Assembly (NCBI GenBank): GCA_022457155.1
Contig: JAJGOT010000171.1
Coordinates: 1,368,501-1,432,500, forward strand
Source: Cladopsammia gracilis
Lineage: Eukaryota > Cnidaria > Anthozoa > Scleractinia > Dendrophylliidae
Length of the DNA: 64,000 nt
Direction: 5' to 3'
In this document: positions 46,101 to 56,634 of the stretch, piece after piece
How positions within the stretch are numbered: position 1 is the first letter of the stretch
Layout: the number at the start of each line of letters is the position of its first letter
The notes under the pieces: model-generated
Told to the model about the DNA's origin: nothing
The model's input: the letters and a program-made list of their open reading frames with translations, nothing else
The model's database searches: none
Translations under genes and position numbers: made by a program

Positions 46101-49100
46101 AAAGGATTCGATGGGATAACCCAAATCTAGATTTTTTTGAATTTGAAATCCAAGCGTCCACTGGGAACTGATTTGAATAAAGTACAGTTGGTCAGCAGTA
46201 TTCAGCTGATAATCTTGCCATTTTGGATGTATTAGAGAGCGAGACTGGTATGCTTTGCAAGCAAGGAAAGTGATTTGTATGCAGTATGTATTTTTGCGGT
46301 ATTTCAATTGGTGCATTTGTGACAGAATCCAATCAAAAATATATTTCCTGCGTATTGCAAAAACAGTTTGAAAGTTCTATGAGTTTATTTAACTCAAGTG
46401 TTCACAGTTTTGATTGCCCAGCCAATTTGAAAGATATTAATAGCACAAGGAGTAGGATCCACAAATGTGAAATGCTTTGCTTTTTCGTTTTCTCTCTGTG
46501 CATGACTTTCCTAATTGCCACGGTATTAAATCCGTTTTTGGAGTTTGCGTTCCTTTGGAAACTTCAAATCCGTGATCTGAGTGCTTTTTCGGGAATGGAT
46601 TCGAAAATAGTTCATCTGACAAGACAGATAGACAGACAGATAGATAGACAGACAGACTGGCAGACAGATAGACAGGCAGGCAGGCAGACAGACAGACAGA
46701 CAGATGGTTTATATCATCTCAATATTCTGAATCTCCTAGGGAAACGGAATTGGTTCGAAAAATCGGGAGTTCGAATAAACGATGGTTGCATTGACTGAAA
46801 TCAAATCCAAGGGAAACTAGTTTTGGTTTGAATAATCGGAAGGTTCCAAAAATTGAGGCTTTGAAAAATCAGTATTCCACTGCATATTTTGAAAATTATT
46901 TGTTGAAGCAGAGAGAAAAACACATGCGAGTTAAATAGGTCCCTTTGCATGTCCCTTTGTATGTCAAATGATCAGTTCATGCAAGAATCCATATGATCTG
47001 AGATCACACATCCAATTTCGGATTCTCCCAAAAAAAACACAGCCTAAGATCAAACACATACAAACTGGTCCCCAGGACGTTTTACTGAAAAAGCCACAAA
47101 AGAGTGTCAATAATTAAACTGGACAACATTGAAACCAATTTATCTTTAATAGCTAAACTGAGAGCAGACTGTGAAATTACTTCTCTGTGTTCGTTATCAA
47201 GCTAACATTTTCTAGCTGGAGTCATCATTTTAAATTTAACCTTTGCATGCTTTATGTAATGTGCTCATCACAAATAGTGAATGACTACTGAAATGTGATG
47301 GCATGTCTGTTACTAATCAACTAGCAGATGATTTAAAACATTGATGTGCTCATGACACATGTTATGGTGGAAAACTTCCAGTTTAAGCAGGGTGATAAAA
47401 CATGCACCTTTAAGGATGCTGGATCATCTCTTCTGATCTCTGCTCCAGTACCTGTAAAAGGCAACAATTATTGTAAGCAAATTAAATTTGGATATACAGT
47501 ATGAGCAAATTTAATGATACACATAAACAAAAACATAACAGAAAAGTTAAGAAGGCTTCTTCATCTCTAAAAGCCCAGCAATTTGTTCTTATGCTTTAGT
47601 TTTTCGTCAATTATGCAAAGAGGTGCATTCACCATTTTGGGGATAGTTTGATGAATTTTGAGCATCATTTTCAGGTGGGAAGTCATTTTAGGTTCTATTA
47701 ATTTTTCGGACAACAGAGTAAAAGGGGAACAAGGATTCACATCACACATAAATTAAAATGTTAAAGTTGTTTCCTTCTCTTACTTTTTAGTAGCAGTAAC
47801 AGAAGTTCAATGTCTTGCTCAGTAAACGTATCCACAAGGCGGCGAATGATGTCATAAACAAGACAACAGTGAATAATCTGCAAGAAAAATGTTCCAAGAG
47901 TGCAATGTGAGAATAAATAAGAGAATTCAGTAATAATGTCAGGAAGCTACATGTATTACGATACATGAAAGAAAAAGGTCAGACTACAGTGAAATCTGCA
48001 ATAAGTGGACTCACACGAGGAATAGACAAGTTCTGTGCCCATGTCATTCCAAGAAATTGCAAGAACATCCCTTCGCTTTAAAGTGAATATTTCTCTCTTT
48101 TCTATTCATTGTTGCTGTATGAAAGTGCCCACTTCTAATTAAATTCTAATTCCAATTACAGACTAAGTTTCTGGCCCTTTTGCTACATAACAATAAAATA
48201 TTAAAGTCATAAGTGTGTCCAGAAACCCATAAGTGGATTGAAACGTGTAACTGTCTCTTGTACGCTTCAAAACAAGCTTCTGATTATTCAATTTGCAAAG
48301 AAGTTGTTATAGCCATATTTGGAAAATCAAGATAAAAACATTAACCAATCAATTCGCTAGAACGCCTTGCTTGCAATCTTGAGGGACCAGGGGTTTCCAA
48401 ATATGCTGTGAATGCGCGTTACACGTTTCAACCCACTTATGGGTTTCTGGTGTGTCAAACAGCAAACAAAGAAACAGAACAAAACCAAAAAGACAACAAA
48501 AATACCAATGAGTGGCCGTGTGAAAGTGCTGCACCTGAGAAACAGGCCTAAATGACAGATATTGTATAATTATGATCATGATAACATCCAACGTTTGTGA
48601 AATGATGTCAGTTTAATATGGAGAACACTAGACTTGTTGGCTATGAATGCCAATAAAATAACAGCACTGCATGAATCCCCAAGAGGAAACCTGAAGCATG
48701 TTAGTTTTATAGACAACACTGCTTACACTGTCACTTACTTTAAAGTTATACAGATGTGCAAACAGGGCCACTACATTAATGCACTCTTTCCCTTTTCCAT
48801 AGTTATCTTTTTCACAACTGTGCATATTATCAAAAAATTCTGCAAGTCTTTCAACAAAGAAGGCACCTGGAAATTAACCACAATGCAGTTACAATTAATT
48901 TGAAACAAAGTGAAATAATAAATATGAAATATACATGTAACCATAGCCTTAGTGATAACAAAAAAAAATACGTTTCAACTCTTAGTGGTCAGTGAAAGGT
49001 AAAGTTAAAACAGCTGGTAATGTGATCTCCCCTTGGCAGAGGAGAAGACAATTTAAAGTACAGGATCTATATTAAGAGTTTTATGTTCAAGGCATTTGCA

Positions 49101-51214
49101 TCAACATATACTCAAGTGCAGCTCAGTTGAAACCTTCTGTTCAATGACTACATACATTGTAATATACAATATCTCATGTAATATTGTCTTTTGACTCACC
49201 AACTTCAGTTCCAATGTGACTTGTAAGAACTGCTAGTAACATGATGTGTTCCATCAAAAGTTTATCAGGCATCACAGATATTGACACACATGAGCCCAGT
49301 ATAAGATCACTTAGGATTTTGTTCATATCTGGTGAGAAAATTGATGAGAATTTACATGTAATACTTCTGTTTGCAAGATAAGTCTGCATCAAAAGGCCCC
49401 TCCAGAAGAATATTTTGTTGGTGCATTGTATTTCAAGGGATCTCAGCATTCTGGTCTCTAGGTAATTGCCCTGAGCAAAATATACAAAACTCCTTTGTGC
49501 ACACTAGGGGCCTGTAATTAAGAACAGAGTAAGAGTACAAGACTGGGTAAAAGTGTTTCTTTTCAAACCGATCTCATTCTCAACTGGTCAGCAAAAGAGA
49601 CCGGACAAGAGAAGATTTCATCAATTTGATACTCTAATCTTATAAAGGTCCCTTTTATCCAAAGAGGTAATGTGGACTTCATTTCAACAAGGCCGCTCTA
49701 GTGTTTCTTTATACAAACATGTTATATCAATATGGAAGGCTACTTTCAGCTTCTGTTATACAGATTATACAAGGTTTAGTTATGTTTACTTAACAGGAGG
49801 GTTCCAGCATGCCTGCTTTGTGGAGATTATATGTTGCACTGGGGCTGGATTCACAAACCTTAAGTTAAGATGTATCCTTATCTATATGTACTGTAATAAC
49901 AATAAGCTATTGTTAAGAAGTAATACTTAGAATACATCCTCCTGTATAAGTAATTTAGAGAGCCTTCATGAATTACACCCCTGCACTGTATTAAAAATTA
50001 AATTATATATCATTCATATCAACCTGTGGTCCCTCCAGTGCAGTGCATATTAACAAGGTTCAACTGCATAATATTGACATACCATTTCTGCTGTTGTGAA
50101 TGAAAAGGTTTTCTATTTCACTGCTGATAACAGACATATTTCCCTCACTAAGCCTGTGTCAATTAAGTGCAAACAAAACTTGTCAACTCAATAATTTGTT
50201 CAAAATGAATTATGGTAATATTTGGGGGAACAGGATGGTCAAGTGGTAAGAGTACTTGTCTCTCACCAATATGGCCCAGGTTTGAGTCCCAGAGGTGAAC
50301 TGTATGTGGGTTGAGTTTGTTGTTGGTTCTCCTCTTGGCTCTGATCGTTTTTCTTCGGGTTTTCCATTTTCCTCCCTCTACAAAGACTAACATTTCTAAA
50401 TTCCAGTTTGATCTGTTAGTGATACTAAAATGGGTTCTTATTCCAATTTATTTGTGGATATTAGCCACAAATGAGTCAGGATAGTCATGAACCAAAAGAT
50501 TAAATGTGCATCACCAAATGTCGATTAAGCCTGGGCATCCATACCAATTTTGTATTTTGATTATTTTCTTTCTTTTAGCCTTGAGGGGGGTGGGAGTGGG
50601 AGGGGGGGGGGGGGGGGTGGGAGTGGGAGGGGGTGGGAGGGGGGGAGGGGAGGGGGTGTGAGGGGGTGGGAGTGGGATGGGGGAGGGGAGGGGGCAGCTG
50701 TACATAAGCTACTTTCTTAAAACTTGACAACGAGATTTCAACACATTAAATTAAGAGCACCCATCAATCAATAATGTGCTATACAGTTGAAAGACATCTA
50801 AATTTGCCTTTCAACCTCTTAAAGCTGTGAAAGGAACATGGTGGTATTCCTGTTAAAATGTGGCTTTATTTTTAAGCCTATATATTCCCTTATCTGATTT
50901 TCAGCTTTAAAGAATTGACAAAAACAAAACTTCACGCTATTTAAGGTTTACCTGTTCAGAAGGCCTTTCATCTGGCGTTTTATTCTGTTCAAGTGTTCAC
51001 GCTGCGCTTCAGAAGATTGTTGCTTTCTTAAATGAGGAGGAAGATACTTTTGAGAATTACTGTTGTCCTCCTCCCCCTCATCATCTTCATCATCATCATC
51101 GTCATCATCATCATCAATGCTATCAACATTATTATTATCCTCTTTATTGTCCTTGTTCTTGCTATTATAACCAATATTATTCCCAGATCTACCGTCAATA
51201 TTCAAGTCTATCAT

Positions 51215-51281
<67 letters not shown>

Positions 51282-54200
51282 CTCCCATTAACAAAGTCTG
51301 CCTGTTCATCCATGCTGTGCTCCTCTTCTTTTCTTTGCTTTGCCTTTATAAACATGGCAGAGAGAGAAAAATTGTTATTCATGTGCAGCCGAATAATTGC
51401 TGCCGAACGAGCGTAGCGAGTGAGCAGCAACATAATCAGGATTTAAGAGAAATATATGAGAAAAAAATATAAGCTAGGAAAAATCTCGATTTGATCGCTT
51501 TTTACCAGAATTCACTGCGCCACGAACACATTTTGGGCCAGAATGCACTGCGCCACGAACAATAGCCTCGCTTGCTGCTTCAAGCTGTGTTGGCTGCGAG
51601 ATTTGTAATACAGTATTTTGGTCCAACATGTCCCAGTCGAAATCGGAACTGAAGTGTCGAAGACTACTACGAGTTAAGCGGGGACTGCGAGGAATGGTGA
51701 TAGGACCGTTGAATGGCAAAGATTTTTGAAGATTGTACGGAATAAAAGACAAATTTATTTTGAAATCACTCCGACATGGGTCGATGACACTGAGCTGAGC
51801 TAAGCGCTTGGGGACGCGAAACCTGAGCTGAGCTTGGGAGACGCGAACACACAGTAATTAATCTAAATTTTCACACCTTCCTCGTGGTGAACGCGTCCTT
51901 TACTCAACAATATTCTACAGACATTGCAGGAACTTGATGCGTGAATTACAAAACAAAATTAGTCTTATTAGCTGGAATTTTCGTCGATTCATCCCGGTTA
52001 CATTTGCTTTGCTTCCCCTCAAAAAACGAAAAAGAAAATCCTGTAATACCAGCGAGACGATAAAACAGCATTATTACAACAGATTTACCGCAGCAATTAC
52101 TATCTTTTGGATACACTAGTTAATAATATTTAAAAAGAGGAAGTCAAGTAAATAAGATGCTTAGCTCTAGACAGGCTTTTTATAATAGTATAAACTATTG
52201 CAGATGTTCCTGCAGATAAGCCGCACCCCCAATTTTGAGCAAACATTTTGGGCAAATGTGGCTTATACGCCAGTTTTTACATTACATTGTAAATTTGTTT
52301 TACCACTACATTTTTTAATTTATTCATTTTTTGGATGAGTGAATTTCACTTTTGGACAACCAGAATTTGAGTGGTACTTGTCCAATGGACAAGTGGAAAG
52401 AAAAAAAAGTTTTTTGCCCTGTGAAGGTATCAACTGAGCTGTACTTGAGTATATGTTGATGCAAATGCCTTGAACATAAAACTCTTAATATGGATCCTGT
52501 ACTTGAAATTGTGATTTACATGTACTCAATCTTAAATCTGTCTATCTTAAGTTTGTCTGTCTATCAAACATAACATTTACATGAATTTTGGAAATTTATA
52601 AGAACCTCAAATTAAATAAACTATATACCGGTATACCCATCAGTATTTTGAACAAAATCAAAAGCTCCTCTGAGCCAACTCGTGAATATAGAACACACTT
52701 TTTATACTGAGTGGATGGTGGACTGAGTCATTTGTAAAAGTTCAAATAAAGCAATTTTTTTCGAAAACAAAGAAAAATCTTAACGTGACATAAATACACA
52801 TTGTGTGAAATGAGACAACTGGATGATGTTATGCATTAAATTAATGTTGTGATCTTTTGATACAGATTCAAGATTTGGAGTATAATTTTATGGATTGATC
52901 AAATTAAATGCTAAAAGGTTGTTAAAACCCATAAGAAAAACTACTGTATTTTGACACTGCTTCACATCATTATCAAGTCAAAAAGGTAACATGAAAACTA
53001 AAAATTCAATACAATACAGTAACTTAATTTTACAATACAATAACTAATAAAAATGAAAAAAACTATCCACGATAAGAAGCAATCATCAGGCATGAGAAAA
53101 ATTATTACTAAATAACTAACTAAAACTAATAGCAATCTTATACAAACTCTACAATGATGTACATGTAGTTATAACCAATGCTAATAACAATGAAAAGAAC
53201 TGTAGTTAATTCTTAAAAGGTGCCTGCTTTCCATGAATCAGAATAGATACATGTAGTGAACAATATGTGATAGTCTGATGGATGTAGTTCCCAAAGGTAA
53301 AATAAACATTAAATAGGTAGGAAAAATTATCATTAAAATAATGAAAATTATGTTAGGTAAACAGTTTGGTGCAAATACAGTCTGACAGCTTGGGTGTTGA
53401 GAGTAGGTTTAATGTCCTTGATGAACAGTATTTTTAAAACTAAACTACAGCCAGTGATCAGTGAAATCTGGTTCCACTGCTACACCTCATTTATTATGCT
53501 TCGTGTATTCACAAGTTAAAAATGGATGAAAATTTTTAACTGCAACATATAGAAAACATATGGAGAGCCTCCCTGACACCCCATCATTTTGAAATAAGCT
53601 GTCATAGATGACAACGAATATAGAGCTGTAGAATTGAAACTGAAAATGATGAGCAACAGTGACTGTGCTGCTACCAAGCATGCAGTTATTGAGTAAGTCT
53701 ACCTTTTTGTAGGACAACTTTGGTCTCAATTCAGGTTCTTCCTCACCATCACTGACATCAGTGTTTCCTCCCATCAGAAGAGGATCACAAACTTCCAACA
53801 AATCTGGTGCAGAACAAGTCAAGGTAACACAGAAGCAAACACAGCCTTGGGTAACACAGCAGCTATCACAGACTAAAAGCAGCTAAACCCCAGGGGGGGA
53901 GGGAGGAGGGGGGAGGGGGGCTCAGGTATAATAGTTACAGGGAAGCGCAAAGACCTTTTTGGTTTGAAATTTGAGGACTCTTTTTGGGGTTAGTAATTTA
54001 ATGGTGACTTTTTGAAGTGAAAGATTTTGGTGAGGACTTTTTTGGAGGTTGGTGAAAAGCATAACCTTATTACATGTATGCAAAGAGGAAAAGGACTTTT
54101 GGGGGTTATGCACTGGGTCATTGGACTTTTTTGGTTTTACCGCCTAATAGGACTTTATTGGGTCTAACAATTTGGTCTCATTCAGGGGGAGGGGGTGTGG

Positions 54201-56355
54201 AGTTAAGCACAACCTTGAGTGAACAGGAGACATGGAAAAACAGAGAAACGATTGAACAAAAATGTGCAAGGGAGGTATGTTATATTGCTAAAAAATATTT
54301 CATTTAATAGTTCATCTCTGATGGCAATTAAAAATAAATTTTGAAAACAATCTAAAGATACAGTCCAGCCCCTCACTGCTGAATTGACTTGGAACTTTCT
54401 TTTTCTTGTCAAGTCTTAAAAGTTTCTCCATTTTTTTAATTTCCTTGTCCTCTTTTTTGTTATCTTCTAGAAGTTTCTGTCTGTAGATATCTTTAGATTC
54501 TGGGACTTCCTAAGAAAAAGAATAAGAATAAATCAAAATAACCATTAAATTAAAGAATAAATAACCATTATTCTAATTCTTATTTGGCTACATTTCATCA
54601 TCCTATGACATCATACCTTAGCTTTTCTTTTCTTTTTTCTTTTCTTTTTTCCTGCCGTGACATGTTTGTTGTCTGTATTTAGTTTTTCTGATGACTCACT
54701 GTTGTTTACATTCTGTTTGGCAGTACTGTTTGGCACTTTGGAAACCTGTGGAGGAGGGGAGGAAAGAAGTGACCATGAACGAAGAAACCTTCACATCCAT
54801 ATCATCCAACAGTTGAAGAAGCTGGAGTCTTGCTGATACAGTGAAAACCTGTTAATAATCAACCAAGAATGTGCCCTAAAAATGTGGTTATGTTGTGGTT
54901 TAATTTTTTCCTTGGTTTGAAAATTTACAAACCAGTTTGAAAATCTTCAAACCAAAGAAAAACTTGAACCACAACAGTTATATTAATGGGGTTGTTGGGT
55001 TAACAAGATATTAAAGATAAGAAAATGATTTGAAAATAAAAAGGTTCTTCTTGTGCCCCCTAATAAAGTGCTTGTATTTAATCCAGAGTCACTGGATTAA
55101 AATTTTAGATTTTTTGTGAAATAAATAGTTTTATTTCACAGACCTGTTCTTTCTTCTTTGAGAAGAAAGCAACTTTTCTTGCTTTCTTCTGCACTTTGGC
55201 TTGTCTTCTTTGATCTCTTCTGCTTGGTACTTTTCTCTTCTTCTTTCCTCCTGACCACAAATTAATAAAATTGAGATAAAGCCAATAGAATGAGCAAGAA
55301 AAACAATGCCATATTACTGTGTACACAAAACCTGTTATTGATGAATAATATTTACTATATTATCATTTATTTAAATTAACAATGTAATTACTTGGGATGC
55401 AGGTCAGATCACATTGATTACTCACTGATGGCTCTCATAATCAGTATTCATGACAGGAATCCAAAGGGAATTTGCCCTCACCACTAACTTGCACAGAGCA
55501 AAAGTGAAACAAACAACTTACAGCTGTAAGCTGTTTATCAGTTTACCTTTTATAAAGTGCAATAAACTACAGCTGCAAACTCCATATTGACATCTTCAAC
55601 AACGCAATGATGTCATAAATTACCATAAAGAAAACATGGCAGCGTGCGGGAAATTTAAACCGAGAAAAGAACACTTCGCATTCAGTAGCCAGTTATGGAA
55701 ATACTGACTTAAAACCCCAGCATGAGTTAAATATAACCATTACGGATACTTTAGATCTAAAACTGTTTTTCAGCCGAGGTTCCCTTTAAACATCTTTCTA
55801 AAGTTTGGCTATGAAATTATATCTTAAAAGCAAAACTTGTAACCATGAATTCTCACTCATACCTTTGCATTTCGCCATGTTTTTCCCCAATACCCATAAG
55901 CGGGTGTCCACAGCACTTATTTATGAATCAAGGAGCAACTATAAAATGCAGGGCCACATCTGAAGGTGTTTTTATCTGGTGGCTCGTTTGCAGTGACTCG
56001 GCAGTGACTCAAGTGCAAACGAGCCAGCTCGTTTGGTACACAGTAAAAAGTGGCCCTGTATTCTATAGTTAAAGTTTACTAGAGTTTTCATATTTCCCGT
56101 ATTATCAGGCCATTTATGCCATTCATGATCCACGTGCGCTAAAATGGCAAGTCAACACCAAAACGACATGTCTTCGTTTCGGAACAAGACCGTGTTTATT
56201 AAAGTTTCAGTACCAAGCATACCTGATGCTCCTTTAACTTCCCTGTCATCGTACACCTCGCCTTTTGGGACCTTCAACGACTGCCCTTTGGCTCGAATAT
56301 GAAAGAATTCGTCTTCTTTCTCTGCTTTCCTCTTTCGAGCCCCACGGTCCGCCAT
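40149..56355 (-). CDS. NOM1: Nucleolar MIF4G domain protein 1 (NOM1/Sgd1), 20 exons
   Basis: A nucleolar scaffold needed for 40S subunit biogenesis; human NOM1 binds eIF4A3 and brings PP1 to the nucleolus. Exons in transcript order: 56355-56223, 55250-55144, 54745-54617, 54509-54362, 53803-53703, 51343-50952, 50153-50083, 49328-49200, 48866-48739, 47877-47784, 47451-47408, 45784-45729, 45388-45258, 44699-44637, 44280-44114, 43944-43849, 43766-43698, 43028-42897, 42439-42345, 40335-40149. All are GT-AG and in phase: 2472 nt, 823 aa (human about 860). Identity rests on many block matches, e.g. QKYLPPHLRK, DRxxGKECINVVALFAHLYNF-type, SRVRFMLEVI, RKIPGYDPSRIEHLRKV, GRWWIAG, LLELARKQRMNTDVRKN, REVIHVLIDCCVQEKTYNPY. 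Start: ATG 56355 begins MADRGARKRK. The least certain junctions are the acceptors of exon 6 and exon 14. Confidence 0.95.
40961..41028 (-). mobile_element. tRNA-like SINE head or tRNA pseudogene
   Basis: On the minus strand TCCTCGGTGGTACAGTGGA resembles a tRNA 5' half with A box, and CCGGGTTCGATTCCC is a good B box. The acceptor ends (GTCCTCG and TATTCTG) do not pair and no CCA-proximal stem forms, so a functional tRNA is unlikely. It lies in NOM1 intron 19. Confidence 0.55.
41149..41500 (-). mobile_element. 3' end of a LINE (reverse orientation)
   Basis: (GAT)n is followed by GAACTTTATTCATGTGTCAA, GCTAGCGCTAATTGGGGACA and an A/T-rich body: an inverted L2/CR1-type 3' tail without coding sequence. 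It lies in NOM1 intron 19. Confidence 0.55.
41536..41875. mobile_element. Element with pol III boxes and INVERTED 33-bp flanks (copy 2)
   Basis: The core 41567-41834 matches 25574-25843 closely. Flanks 41536-41568 and 41843-41875 are perfect inverted repeats (33 of 33), starting GTGACTAGAATGGATACTCC, and are unrelated to the copy 1 flanks. Eight extra bases (GAGGTGAT) lie between core and right flank. Internal B box AGGTTCAATCC. It lies in NOM1 intron 19. Confidence 0.88.
45830..47046. mobile_element. DNA element, 1.2 kb, rich in GGATT/AATCC words
   Basis: Ends CTTAGGCTGCGCTTT and inverse-like AAAACACAGCCTAAG. The left 300 bp carries many AAATCC/GGATTT words in both orientations. A (GACA/GATA)n microsatellite occupies 46620-46705. 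There is no recognisable transposase. It lies in NOM1 intron 11. Confidence 0.65.
46620..46705. repeat. GACA/GATA microsatellite
   Basis: Mixed GACA and GATA tetramers with GGCA interruptions, inside the element at 45830-47046. Confidence 0.9.
48219..48450. mobile_element. MITE, 232 bp, with TGTGT target duplication
   Basis: Ends CCAGAAACCCATAAGTGG and inverse are flanked by TGTGT (48214-48218, 48451-48455). A decayed relative lies at 20186-20411. It lies in NOM1 intron 9. Confidence 0.85.
49049..49134 (+). repeat. 86-bp repeat, inverted partner of 52426-52511
   Basis: CAATTTAAAGTACAGGATCT through GCTCAGTTGAAACC matches the reverse complement of 52426-52511 at about 82 of 86 positions. It lies in NOM1 intron 8, 66 bp from exon 8. 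Confidence 0.88.
50223..50405 (+). mobile_element. tRNA-derived SINE (coral type)
   Basis: The head has A box TGGTCAAGTGGTAAGAG and B box AGGTTTGAGTCCC. The body GGGTTGAGTTTGTTGTTGGT...TTCTTCGGGTTTTCCATTTT resembles a SINE common in corals. It lies in NOM1 intron 6. Confidence 0.7.
50583..50697 (+). repeat. G-rich low-complexity tract
   Basis: About 115 bp of GGGAGTGGGAGGGGG-type runs on +, in NOM1 intron 6. It has many G-quadruplex-compatible G runs; on the transcribed NOM1 RNA this is C-rich. Confidence 0.9.
50952..51343 (-). other. NOM1: NOM1 exon 6: acidic region with 22-Asp run
   Basis: A 131-residue acidic exon. 51215-51280 is 22 uninterrupted GAT codons, and a second stretch of about nine Asp then mixed Asp/Glu lies near 51070-51115. 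It ends in YLPPHLRK and RIKRQMKGLLNR, the conserved entry to the MIF4G domain. The start was set at 51343 (ATAAAG/GCA) because exon 5 ends in phase 0; a second AG six bases further (GCAAAG/CAA) would also keep phase. Confidence 0.85.
51215..51280 (-). repeat. Pure (GAT)22 coding microsatellite
   Basis: 66 bp of uninterrupted ATC on +, read as 22 Asp in NOM1 exon 6. Confidence 0.97.
51474..51752 (-). CDS. Unidentified 92-codon open frame in NOM1 intron 5
   Basis: Encodes a sequence with SLRHFSSDFDWDMLDQNTVL and QPTQLEAASEAIVRGAVHSG. I do not recognise it. It contains a duplicated CACTGCGCCACGAAC stretch and lies next to GAACGAGCGTAGCGAGTGAG, a type of sequence often seen at transposon ends. 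It could be a transposon-derived fragment or chance; it is not needed for NOM1 phase. Confidence 0.2.
   Translation of the reverse strand: MSFIPYNLQKSLPFNGPITIPRSPRLTRSSLRHFSSDFDWDMLDQNTVLQISQPTQLEAASEAIVRGAVHSGPKCVRGAVNSGKKRSNRDFS
52288..52420. repeat. Dispersed repeat shared with 62205-62340
   Basis: TTTGTTTTACCACTACATTT and ACTTGTCCAATGGACAAGTG occur in both places with moderate divergence. An embedded palindrome CACTTGTCCATTGGACAAGT-like word is present. It lies in NOM1 intron 5. Confidence 0.75.
52426..52511 (-). repeat. 86-bp repeat, inverted partner of 49049-49134
   Basis: See 49049-49134. It lies in NOM1 intron 5. The pair brackets NOM1 exons 6, 7 and 8. Confidence 0.88.
53880..54200. 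repeat. Low-complexity region with GGACTTTTTGG-type repeats
   Basis: Starts with a GGGGGGAGGG tract, followed by several GGACTTTT(T)GG words and a GGGGGAGGGGG tract. It resembles a degenerate dispersed element but no ends were found. It lies in NOM1 intron 4. Confidence 0.4.
55937..56070. mobile_element. MITE, 134 bp
   Basis: Ends AACTATAAAATGCAGGGCCA and inverse, with a GGCTCGTTTGCA/TGCAAACGAGCC inner pair. It lies in NOM1 intron 1. Confidence 0.8.
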
Positions 56356-56561
56356 TTTTTTTAATAACGGGTCGTCGGGGACTGGTGCCCATATGCCCAG
56401 TTCCTCTCTGCCGTTGCGGTTTTGTTTACGTTCCCGGGAAATTTCAGTTTGTGTCTCGATTGTATCTGTCTATCGATTAGACACACGACGAATTTATCCC
56501 TTGGTTTCTTTCACAAGAAAAATACATAACACCGATTTATTCGGCGAAATCTTCCAGAATT
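56356..56561. promoter_or_regulatory. Bidirectional promoter between NOM1 and the USP gene
   Basis: Only 206 bp separate the two divergent start codons. The interval is more GC-rich than its surroundings, has no TATA box and includes CGTTCCCGGGAA. The NOM1 start lies in AAAAAATGGCGGACC, which resembles a YY1-type AANATGGCGG element, common at start sites of ribosome-biogenesis genes. Shared use is inference from geometry. Confidence 0.65.
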
Positions 56562-56634
56562 ATGGCCATGTCTCCAACACATTTGGTTTTAATTCCAGTA
56601 GATGAAAGTGATCATAGCGAGAGAGCTTTTGACT
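56562..56634 (+). CDS. Universal stress protein (UspA family), first exon only
   Basis: ATG 56562 encodes MAMSPTHLVLIPVDESDHSE and RAFD, then a donor T/GTGAGTAC at 56635. The pattern VLIPVDxSxHSERAFD is the first beta strand and following helix of the UspA domain (PF00582), whose members bind ATP or AMP; cnidarians have many such genes. The exon ends one base into a codon, and a following GG would give the Trp often seen there. I found no convincing second exon before 64000, so the gene continues beyond a long intron or outside the window. ATG 56568 is an alternative start. Confidence 0.7.

Larger units (their letters stand above)
45258..50153 (-). other. NOM1: NOM1 exons 7-13: MIF4G domain
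   Basis: Residues about 337-554. Contains LSEGNMSVISSEIENLF, GSCVSISVMPDKLLMEHIML, GKECINVVALFAHLYNFK, YDIIRRLVDTFTEQDIELLL, TGAEIRRDDPASLK and VRFMLEVISNLRNNNLRKIP, all in the order of human NOM1. MIF4G is a HEAT-like helical repeat that in this family contacts the DEAD-box helicase eIF4A3. Two exons are tiny (44 and 56 nt), but their split codons agree. Confidence 0.93.
53703..56355 (-). other. NOM1: NOM1 exons 1-5: basic N-terminal region
   Basis: Residues 1-206. Exons 2 and 3 are very basic (GGKKKRKVPSRRDQRRQAKV; KKKRKKKRKAK), as expected of nucleolar localisation signals. RKVAFF at residues 69-74 fits the PP1-docking pattern [R/K]VxF. Exon 4 encodes DNKKEDKEIKKMEKLLRLDK and SEGLD. The codon split between exons 4 and 5 gives Tyr and recreates the GLDY motif of human NOM1, which supports exon 5 (YLLEVCDPLLMGG) as genuine despite low similarity elsewhere. 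Confidence 0.85.

Noticed and set aside
50511..50705. Minus-strand proline-rich frame
   Set aside because: It arises from the G-rich low-complexity tract and has no other coding character.
51032..51472. Plus-strand frame rich in isoleucine
   Set aside because: It is the antisense shadow of the NOM1 Asp-coding GAT repeat.
53487..53702. Extension of NOM1 exon 5 into the downstream open frame
   Set aside because: A good donor (AAAAAG/GTAGAC) ends the exon at 53703, and phase 0 matches exon 6; the extension is intron.
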